This document shows positions 1-6,126 of a DNA stretch of 16,221 nt, one piece after another. Source of the DNA: an uncultured Eubacteriales bacterium (GTDB taxonomy: Bacteria > Bacillota > Clostridia > Oscillospirales > CAG-272); contig URSW01000015.1 of NCBI GenBank assembly GCA_900550625.1, forward strand, positions 1 to 16,221, read 5' to 3'. A program made the position numbers and the translations under genes. The first letter of the stretch is position 1. Every line of letters begins with the position of its first letter. Under the pieces are notes generated by a model, which had not been told where the DNA came from, did no database searches, and worked only from the letters and a program-made list of their open reading frames with translations.

Positions 1-51
1 TTTTATATTCCCGACGAAATTCACGTCCTTGCGCAGGCTGACTCGCGGATA

Positions 52-72
52 CGTTATTGCGTCCGCATAACG
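52..72 (-). terminator. Weak hairpin just after the beta-propeller gene
   Basis: An imperfect inverted repeat, CGTTAT at 52-57 with ATAACG at 67-72 and extra GC pairs inside, lies just downstream of the minus-strand stop codon at 85-87. There is no T-run after it, so it is at best a weak terminator or a 3'-end stabilising hairpin. No other clear feature is visible in bases 1-84. Confidence 0.25.
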
Positions 73-84
73 CACCCTGAAGCA

Positions 85-2049
85 TCAGTCGATAATCGTG
101 TACACCGAGTCGTTCTCATCCATGCTCAGTGCGTCGGTCTTTGCAAAATCATCAAGTGAATATGATGTTATTCCGACAGTATTATAGATATAGAGAAAGT
201 TTCCTATATAAAGCCCTCTCATAGCATCGTAGGAATATTCTTCTCCGAAGGAGATAGTCGCCTTTTCGACAAAGCTGCCGTTCTCGTAAGCGTAAACAAG
301 ATATTCTCCGCTGCTTCCGGGAAAAGCGATAATGTTCTTTCCCGCATTTATAAGGATCGCATGATGATTGTATGAGGCTTCGCTGTAATAGATGCCCGGA
401 AGTATAAGCGTTGCGGCTTCGATGACATTATTCTTATCGCTTATATCGAACATTGAAAGCTTTACGTTGCCCGCGGATATACCGCCGAACTCGTTTGTAT
501 AGGTATCGTGTCCGAGGCCGAAAAGAAGTCCGTCCGTGTATTTGTGGAGATAATCGGAAAAGCCCGGAATCTTCAGTGCGGAGAGCACCTTCGGTGCGGT
601 CGGGTCGGAAAGATCGGCACAAAACAGCGGGTCGGTCTCACGGAAGGTGACAAAGTACACCGTATCCCCGTCAAACCTTGCGGAATATATCCGCTCGTCC
701 TCCGCAAGCCCCTCGATGCTTCCGACGGTTTCGAGATTTTCATTGAGGACATAGAGTGAATTCGAAGCTGCGGAACCCGAGCCGTCGTTGATCTCATAGG
801 CGATATCCCTATCCCGTGCGGATGGGGTATAATAATACATCTGCGCGGGAACACTCGTCACAAGGCGGAAGTATCCGCGGTATTCGTCCATGGAAAAGCT
901 GTTAAGGACGCTGCCCGGAACCTTTCCCTCTGCGGCAAGCGAAAGCTCCTTGTCCGTGGCTATTTTCACGATAACGGTCTGCGTTATCGATATCGTTCTG
1001 CCGTCCGAAGCTTCCTTGAGATCATATTCGGTGCGTGCAGCGTAGATCGCGTTCGCGCTCTGATACATATCTCCCGCGCCGTATCCGAGAAGCGACAGCT
1101 TCGAGACTATCTTCGCCTCGGAAACATCGACCGAGCACACGTTCAGATATTCGTTGAAATCTCCGCCGTCCTTCTCGCAATAGATGTTTTCCGGAGCCAC
1201 AAGAGCTTCTTCTTCTCCGGTATATATCTTCGGAACATATGTTGCCGGATCGTTTTTGACTATTCTGTCGTAATAGTAATCGGCGGCGATAAGATACAGA
1301 ACATTATCCTTCATTCTCGACGAAACGATATTTCCGCTGACGCAGAATGTCTTTACAAAAGACGGAGAAGAAATATCCGAAATGTCGTATATCGCGGCGC
1401 ACGTTTTTTGGTCAGCGCCGTCATAGCTTTGGAATACCGCAGTGAGCCGCCCGTCGGAAATGTAAAGCTGATATCCGTAGGCGGACGAGTTGTCGCCTAT
1501 ATCGGGAAGCGGGAATTTCGATACATTCCCCATCTTACCGTTTTCTGCGGAAATTATATAGATATGTTTGCGGGATACCGCGTAAATATACCTGCCGTCC
1601 GTCTTTACGACATCCGCTTCGGCGATTCCTTCAACCTGCACGTTGGTATCCGAAAAATCGTCCGAGGCCTCAGTGGTGAACACTTCATTGGCGATTGCGG
1701 CATCTCTTTCTGCTGCCCCTTTTGTATCGTTGCTTTTACTGCCGAAAAGCGATTTGTATAAAGAAAACCCCGAGTTCTTTTTGATTTTCAGCTTTGCATA
1801 AACATCGGCATATCCGTCGAAGGAGCAGAGATTATCAACATAGTTTGACGCTCCTTTTCCTTCCGTGCCGATCGGCAGCACCGACCTCGGCGGAAAAACT
1901 CCGCTCACTCCGGCGATGATCGCGGCGGCAAGCACAAGACACACACACGACAGCGTGGTTGACGCCGCGAATATGCGCTTTCTCCGGCGCGATTGTTCCT
2001 TTTTGGCCTTTGCAAGGATGTCGGCTGTTCTTTCTTCATATGTTTTCAT
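85..2049 (-). CDS. Membrane-anchored beta-propeller protein, probable partner of the adjacent ECF sigma factor
   Basis: The 654-residue product has a short, highly charged cytoplasmic head (residues 1-25, many Lys/Arg/Glu), one hydrophobic segment at about 26-49, and a long outward-facing remainder. That remainder contains repeated strand-turn units with hydrophobic and aromatic strands (for example IYAVSRKHIYIIS and VYFVTF). This matches the clostridial family annotated as 'beta-propeller domain-containing protein' (secreted C-terminal propeller, distantly related to WD40). The start ATG has AAGGACGG about 8 bases upstream and overlaps the end of the sigma gene by 14 bp, so the two are translationally coupled. 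Membrane proteins encoded directly after ECF sigma genes are often their anti-sigma factors or sensors, so a regulator of the upstream sigma factor is the best guess (inference). The cytoplasmic part is much shorter than a classical anti-sigma domain and lacks a zinc-finger motif. The propeller ligand is unknown. Confidence 0.8.
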   Translation of the reverse strand: MKTYEERTADILAKAKKEQSRRRKRIFAASTTLSCVCLVLAAAIIAGVSGVFPPRSVLPIGTEGKGASNYVDNLCSFDGYADVYAKLKIKKNSGFSLYKSLFGSKSNDTKGAAERDAAIANEVFTTEASDDFSDTNVQVEGIAEADVVKTDGRYIYAVSRKHIYIISAENGKMGNVSKFPLPDIGDNSSAYGYQLYISDGRLTAVFQSYDGADQKTCAAIYDISDISSPSFVKTFCVSGNIVSSRMKDNVLYLIAADYYYDRIVKNDPATYVPKIYTGEEEALVAPENIYCEKDGGDFNEYLNVCSVDVSEAKIVSKLSLLGYGAGDMYQSANAIYAARTEYDLKEASDGRTISITQTVIVKIATDKELSLAAEGKVPGSVLNSFSMDEYRGYFRLVTSVPAQMYYYTPSARDRDIAYEINDGSGSAASNSLYVLNENLETVGSIEGLAEDERIYSARFDGDTVYFVTFRETDPLFCADLSDPTAPKVLSALKIPGFSDYLHKYTDGLLFGLGHDTYTNEFGGISAGNVKLSMFDISDKNNVIEAATLILPGIYYSEASYNHHAILINAGKNIIAFPGSSGEYLVYAYENGSFVEKATISFGEEYSYDAMRGLYIGNFLYIYNTVGITSYSLDDFAKTDALSMDENDSVYTIID

Positions 2050-2617
2050 ATCCGTAACCGTCCTTTTCGAGAATCGCCCTGAGCGCTTTACGTGCTCTGA
2101 AAATGAGATTTTCGGTTTGCTTTTTCGATTTTTTCATAACATATGCCGCCTGATCCGCCGTCATATTTTCAAAATAGACTAGATACAGCACCGCGCGGTA
2201 ATTCTCACACAGCTCCGACATTGCGTCGTGCAGGTGTCTGTCGCGCTCGTCCCTGAGCAGACGCGAATCAAGCTCGGTCATGTCGCGCACGGTTTCTATA
2301 TCCTCACTCGGCATTTCCCCTCTGCGCGACGCCTTTCTGACATAGTCCACGGCGAGGTTATGCGCGACCGCGAAAAGATACGATTTCAGGCTCGAATCAC
2401 CGCGGAATGCGCGCTTTTTCAGCGCGATCTGCACGAACGAATCCGCAACGATCTCCTCGGCGGTCTGGATATTCTTCACCGTCGGGCAGACAAAATACAA
2501 AAGCTGATCGCTGTATGCGCTGACGATCTCTCCGAGCGCGTCCTCATCACCCGAAGTAAATCTCCTGTACGCCTCGGTCATTGTGTCGTTAAAGCTCACC
2601 TGTCCACCTCTTTTCAT
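2036..2617 (-). CDS. ECF-type RNA polymerase sigma factor
   Basis: This 193-residue protein has the two-domain layout of ECF sigma-70 factors. Region 2 spans about residues 35-95, with the core-binding/-10 recognition helices around AEEIVADSFVQIALKK and the SYLFAVAHNLAVDYVRK segment. A linker of about 45 residues follows. Region 4 (about 130-185) has a helix-turn-helix around MTADQAAYVMKKSKKQTENL, followed by the basic helix IFRARKALRAIL. It redirects core RNA polymerase to a dedicated promoter set. The ATG at 2617 has AAAGGGTG 7 bases upstream. A GTG at 2599 preceded by GAGGTGG is an equally good start and would remove six residues. It is co-transcribed with the beta-propeller gene and divergent from the ABC exporter. 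The target promoters cannot be told from this window. Confidence 0.92.
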   Translation of the reverse strand: MKRGGQVSFNDTMTEAYRRFTSGDEDALGEIVSAYSDQLLYFVCPTVKNIQTAEEIVADSFVQIALKKRAFRGDSSLKSYLFAVAHNLAVDYVRKASRRGEMPSEDIETVRDMTELDSRLLRDERDRHLHDAMSELCENYRAVLYLVYFENMTADQAAYVMKKSKKQTENLIFRARKALRAILEKDGYGYENI

Positions 2618-2693
2618 CGGCTTTCACCCTTTAGTCGTTTGTTTTCCCGAAAATACTCACCCGATACGGAAATTTTTTCAGCCTTTCATAATC

Positions 2694-2722
2694 AGTATGC
2701 CGAAATCTTCCGCAAAAGTCAA
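2694..2722 (-). promoter_or_regulatory. Sigma-A-type promoter for the ECF sigma/beta-propeller pair
   Basis: Read on the minus strand, TTGACT (2722-2717) is separated by exactly 17 bases from CATACT (2699-2694). This matches the -35 consensus at 5 of 6 positions and the -10 at 4 of 6. Transcription would start near 2687, giving a leader of about 70 nt before the sigma gene. The spacer carries ATTTCGGC, which also occurs in the palindrome of the divergent promoter. Confidence 0.6.
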
Positions 2723-2775
2723 TAGATGCGGAGAAAAATACCGAGCAAAAAATCGCTTTGTTCATAAAATACGCT

Positions 2776-2794
2776 ATATTTCGGCGCGAAATAT
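2776..2794. promoter_or_regulatory. Perfect 8-3-8 palindrome, probable operator
   Basis: ATATTTCG (2776-2783) and CGAAATAT (2787-2794) are exact reverse complements around a 3-base centre GCG. The palindrome occupies the -35/spacer region and touches the extended -10 element of the plus-strand promoter, the usual place for a repressor or activator dimer site. The regulator is not identifiable from the window. Confidence 0.6.
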
Positions 2795-2802
2795 GATATA
2801 AT
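2794..2802 (+). promoter_or_regulatory. Extended -10 promoter for the ABC exporter genes
   Basis: TGATATAAT is a perfect extended -10 element (TGnTATAAT). No good -35 hexamer lies 17 bases upstream, which is tolerated by extended -10 promoters, and that space is filled by the palindrome. The predicted start is near 2809. This would give a leader of roughly 90 nt if translation begins at the TTG at 2897. Confidence 0.65.
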
Positions 2803-2854
2803 ATTAACTGACTATTGTGACGGAGTGCGCGTCGCTTCGGACAGAAAATCTTCT

Positions 2855-2885
2855 AAAGGAGGGCAGGACCGGTTCGGACCGGTCC
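2855..2885 (+). promoter_or_regulatory. Strong Shine-Dalgarno followed by a GC-rich hairpin in the permease leader
   Basis: AAAGGAGGG (2855-2863) is a near-ideal ribosome binding site, but no ATG, GTG or TTG lies at the usual distance. Two bases later an 8-bp perfect stem begins: GGACCGGT (2866-2873), loop TCGG (2874-2877), ACCGGTCC (2878-2885). If the hairpin folds, the Shine-Dalgarno would sit about 14 nt in effective distance from the in-frame TTG at 2897. The arrangement suggests structure-assisted or structure-controlled initiation (inference). There is no T-run, so it is not an intrinsic terminator. Confidence 0.5.
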
Positions 2886-2896
2886 GGTATTCAGAT

Positions 2897-5287
2897 TTGG
2901 AACGTATAATCGAATATTTGAAAAGAAGTCTGAAGATCGCATGGAAGAGTATCTTTTTTAATTTTAAGCAGTATATATTCTTCTTCATTGCAATACTTAT
3001 CGTTCAGATGTTCTACGGAGTCATGACGATCTCCACGTACAACAACACTCTTGTCGAAAGAGAATTCGTAAAGGAGTACTACGACTATCATGTGCTCGTG
3101 ACCAACATAAACGAAGGGCAACTCAACCTTCTCAGTGGTTATGGCGGTTCCGTTTCTACAGATGATCAATTCTACGGGAAGTTAGTTCCCTACAGCAGCC
3201 AAGCATCTGACAGCACCAACAACGATGCATCTTATTTAAAGAAAGTTAAGCAAGCAGAATCCAAATATGTAGAATACAAAAACAGCAACGGGGACAAACG
3301 GTTCGATGTTTACATTGTATTCAAGTCAGAATCTGCAACAGGCAAGAGTATCTCCCTCTCAGATTCTTTCAATAAATTAGACAAGAACTATTTAAATAAT
3401 ACGAATTTCACCAATGCGACCGAAAAGAACGACCAATTCTTTGTGTACAAGTCGCCGCTCATGAACGTCTCAACGAATATTTTAGCAAACAACGCGGTCT
3501 ACTATACGATATCCGCCGTGCTTCTTGCCCTCTCAATATTCCTTATGATGATGCTCTACAACATCCGAGTGAACCAATACAAGTTCACATACGGTGTCTA
3601 TATGACCTTCGGTGCGGATTTCAAGATGCTGTTCAACACGGCTTTCTGGGAAATGTTCGTAATCATGGTGCTCACATTTATACCGTCGGTCATCTTTTCA
3701 ACGCTCATCGTATTCATCATGTATATCCCTTCGGGATTCGGTTTCACCTTCTCCGCTATGGTATTCCTGAAGGTGTTCGTATTCTCGCTCATCGTCGTAA
3801 CGGTAGCGGTATTCTTCCCGATGCGTGTCATGGCAGTCCGGATGCCTATGACCCTTATCGTTACGCAGGACAACTCCAACCTCGTTTCTTCTCCGAAAAA
3901 TTCGGTCAACATTTTCAAGAGAAAATTCCCGACCTTCTACGAAACGCTTTCAAGCTGGCGTTTCCGCAAGTACAGCGCAAACCTTCTTCTCACTGCTATC
4001 GTATTCTGCGCTATATTCATAATGGGTCTTTACCTCGCGGATATCTACCGCACCGACCTTGAATACAACCGTGCAGAATACACCGTCGATCTTTCCGCAG
4101 GAGCGATCGATTATGACGATGTCATGAGCGAGGAACTTTACTCCGTAAACGGTGTCAAGGCTGTTGAGGCCGCCGGAAACTACGTTGAGGCTACGAAAGC
4201 TTCTTCGGGACCGTCCCACATCCTCGTTCCCGCGTCCAAGGTCAAGGCACTCAAGGGCGGACTTATCACCTACGACGGAAAGGATTATAAGGGCGAAGGC
4301 TCGATGAAGGCAACGAACAGCGTTCTCTACAACGGTGTTACCGCCGAGCAGCTCAAGGTAATCGAGCAGCTTTACGCTTACGACGGAAATCTTCAGGATG
4401 TTCTCAAGGATGGCTACGTCATCATCGGCGATTCGCTTTCCAACATGAAGACGTTCAAGTACAAAGTCGGCGACACGATCGAGGTCGCAATCCCCGTGAA
4501 CACCTCCGGCGCGATCGACGACAAGCTTTCCGGCAAGCAGCTTCTCCGTGCCCAGATCGAAAAGTACAAGTATCAGTACAAAACCTTCACCATCGCGGCT
4601 ATCCTTACGGATATCCCGTCGAAGGAGCTTCCCATATATTTTAACACGGACGACTATGCTGCAGTCACCGGCGCAGAGTTCTCCGCTCTCAAGCTCAACA
4701 TTTATGTTGATCCCGATATGTCGCCCGCCGATGTCGCCGAAACCGAAAAGGCTCTGCGCGTATGGGCTCAGGACTATGACAGCGTCGGTATCGAATCCTC
4801 CTACAATCTCACTACCAAGAACATCGCATACGACAAGCACAGAAGCGAGCTCTACATAACGATCTCGATAATGCTTCTTGTGATCTCGCCGATCATGTGG
4901 TTCTTCTCTCAGACGCTTTACTATCTGAAGCGTGAATCCGAGTTCAACATTCTTCAGGCTCTCGGTGCAAGAGTCAGGGATATCCGAAATATATATGTAC
5001 AGGGCGGTCTCCAGATGGCAGGGCTTTCACTCATCGTCAGTGTTGCGCTCAGCTTCCTCGGAAGTTACATTCTCTTCTATGTATATAACGTAATCATCCC
5101 CAACTTCTTCACCCCTCAGGGTGCCGTTGCGGTGCGCTACACCTTCTATATGCCTTGGTACGCGATACTTACTTCCGTTCTCGTATCCGTGGCGTGCGGA
5201 TTCCTGTCCGCTTACCTGCCCTACAAGAGCTACTACAAGAACCGCTTCACTCTTGAAAACGGCGGTGCAGGTTCGATCGAAGAATAA
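2897..5287 (+). CDS. FtsX-like ABC transporter permease (two-extracellular-domain exporter type)
   Basis: With a TTG start at 2897 the product is 796 residues. Alternative starts are GTG 2825 (adds 24 residues but spans the leader hairpin and has no good ribosome site) and TTG 2918. Hydrophobic segments lie at about 23-43, 200-222, 252-276, 288-311, 362-381, 651-673, 707-731 and 753-775. Large extracellular domains lie between segments 1-2 (about 155 residues) and 5-6 (about 270 residues). This is the duplicated MacB/FtsX topology of exporters or mechanotransmission pumps for lipids, lipoproteins or antimicrobial peptides. The cytoplasmic loop ESEFNILQALGARVRDI is typical of FtsX permeases. 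The ATPase partner follows 41 bp downstream. Codons in the first extracellular domain and second membrane segment (about 3119-3577) differ sharply from the rest: all six Gln codons there are CAA, and all 15 others downstream of this start are CAG. That suggests a recombined segment. The substrate is unknown. Confidence 0.88.
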   Translation: MERIIEYLKRSLKIAWKSIFFNFKQYIFFFIAILIVQMFYGVMTISTYNNTLVEREFVKEYYDYHVLVTNINEGQLNLLSGYGGSVSTDDQFYGKLVPYSSQASDSTNNDASYLKKVKQAESKYVEYKNSNGDKRFDVYIVFKSESATGKSISLSDSFNKLDKNYLNNTNFTNATEKNDQFFVYKSPLMNVSTNILANNAVYYTISAVLLALSIFLMMMLYNIRVNQYKFTYGVYMTFGADFKMLFNTAFWEMFVIMVLTFIPSVIFSTLIVFIMYIPSGFGFTFSAMVFLKVFVFSLIVVTVAVFFPMRVMAVRMPMTLIVTQDNSNLVSSPKNSVNIFKRKFPTFYETLSSWRFRKYSANLLLTAIVFCAIFIMGLYLADIYRTDLEYNRAEYTVDLSAGAIDYDDVMSEELYSVNGVKAVEAAGNYVEATKASSGPSHILVPASKVKALKGGLITYDGKDYKGEGSMKATNSVLYNGVTAEQLKVIEQLYAYDGNLQDVLKDGYVIIGDSLSNMKTFKYKVGDTIEVAIPVNTSGAIDDKLSGKQLLRAQIEKYKYQYKTFTIAAILTDIPSKELPIYFNTDDYAAVTGAEFSALKLNIYVDPDMSPADVAETEKALRVWAQDYDSVGIESSYNLTTKNIAYDKHRSELYITISIMLLVISPIMWFFSQTLYYLKRESEFNILQALGARVRDIRNIYVQGGLQMAGLSLIVSVALSFLGSYILFYVYNVIIPNFFTPQGAVAVRYTFYMPWYAILTSVLVSVACGFLSAYLPYKSYYKNRFTLENGGAGSIEE

Positions 5288-5328
5288 TTCGGATATCAAA
5301 ATCTAATGAATTTAAGAGGAATTGAAAT

Positions 5329-6039
5329 ATGGCAGAAATAATGCTTCAGACAGACAGCCTTATAAAGCAATATAAACAGTCCGACTCCGTTATCACCGCG
5401 GTGAACCGCGCAAGCATCAAAATCCCGAAAGGTGAGTTCGCGGCAATCATCGGTACCTCCGGTTCCGGTAAGTCCACCTTCCTTCACCTCTGCGCAGGTC
5501 TCGACAAGCCCGACGCGGGAAGCGTAACGATAAACGGCACGGAGATCACCAAGCTTTCGCACGACAAGCTCGGACGCTTCCGCGGCGAAAACATGGGATT
5601 CGTTTTCCAGCGTCACAACCTCATTCCGCAGTTCACCGCGCTTGAGAACATTCTCATCCCGACCATGATGTGCAACAAGCCCGACATGAGCTATCAGGAG
5701 AACCTCCGTCACCTCGTTGAAACCCTTGACCTCGGCGACCGTCTCAGCCATCTGCCGAGCGAGCTTTCCGGAGGTCAGCAGCAGCGTGTTGCGATCGCCC
5801 GTGCGCTTATCAACAATCCCGACATCATCATGGCGGACGAGCCTACCGGAGCTCTTGACAGAAAGAACGCCGACGAAGTTCTCAACCTTCTCTTCAAGAC
5901 CCGTGAGGAATTCGGTCTGACCCTCGTCATGGTTACCCACGACCTTGCTATCGCCGACCGTGCAGACCGTATTTTCCGCATGGACAACGGCGAGCTCAAG
6001 CTTGAGCGTGATTATCAGACCGGCGGACGCACCGAATAA
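5329..6039 (+). CDS. ABC transporter ATP-binding protein (MacB/LolD-type)
   Basis: This 236-residue nucleotide-binding subunit powers the FtsX-like permease encoded just upstream. All catalytic motifs are intact: Walker A GTSGSGKST (42-50), Q-loop Gln94 (FVFQRHNL), signature LSGGQQQR (146-153), Walker B IIMADE (166-171) with catalytic Glu171, D-loop GALD, and switch His204 (MVTHDL). The length and the NLIPQFTALENI segment after the Q-loop are typical of the LolD/MacB/BceA group of exporter ATPases. AAGAGGA about 8 bases before the ATG is a good ribosome site. Permease before ATPase is the reverse of the common order in BceAB-type pairs. A hairpin 14 bp after the stop probably ends the transcript, marking this as a two-gene unit. 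The exported substrate cannot be inferred from this subunit. Confidence 0.95.
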   Translation: MAEIMLQTDSLIKQYKQSDSVITAVNRASIKIPKGEFAAIIGTSGSGKSTFLHLCAGLDKPDAGSVTINGTEITKLSHDKLGRFRGENMGFVFQRHNLIPQFTALENILIPTMMCNKPDMSYQENLRHLVETLDLGDRLSHLPSELSGGQQQRVAIARALINNPDIIMADEPTGALDRKNADEVLNLLFKTREEFGLTLVMVTHDLAIADRADRIFRMDNGELKLERDYQTGGRTE

Positions 6040-6053
6040 CCGAAATATAAAAC

Positions 6054-6079
6054 AGGGCTGTTGCAAAGGCAACAGCCCT
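6054..6079 (+). terminator. Probable terminator after the ABC exporter genes
   Basis: This is an 11-bp perfect stem: AGGGCTGTTGC (6054-6064), loop AAAG, GCAACAGCCCT (6069-6079). Only a short TTT follows on the plus strand, while the opposite side has an A-rich run, so it may be only partly efficient. It separates the exporter from the sugar-enzyme genes. Partial read-through into the GH3 gene is possible, and no separate strong GH3 promoter is visible in 6080-6126. Confidence 0.6.
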
Positions 6080-6126
6080 TTCGCCGTATAGGCAGTTCTC
6101 ATAAAAACGAAAGGATTTGCACCAAC

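Noticed and set aside
1..75. An open frame of 25 codons on the minus strand, starting with GTG at 75, that could be the beginning of another gene
   Set aside because: It is in the same frame as the beta-propeller gene beyond its stop, has no convincing ribosome site, and is too short to distinguish from chance.
2825..2896. GTG at 2825 as the start of the permease
   Set aside because: It has no spaced ribosome site, lies only about 16 bases after the predicted transcription start, and would translate the Shine-Dalgarno and the GC-rich hairpin. Kept only as an alternative start.
3950..4840. Long minus-strand open frame (296 codons) opposite the permease gene
   Set aside because: It is fully antisense to a clear permease gene, with no ribosome site and no recognisable protein features. 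It is a by-product of codon bias in the real frame.
5296..6102. Minus-strand open frame (268 codons) opposite the ABC ATPase
   Set aside because: The plus-strand frame carries every ABC ATPase motif. The antisense frame resembles no family.
6061..6126. In-frame TTG at 6061 as the start of the GH3 gene
   Set aside because: It sits in the terminator hairpin and lacks a ribosome site. The ATG at 6127 matches the expected start of the domain and has AAAGGA upstream.
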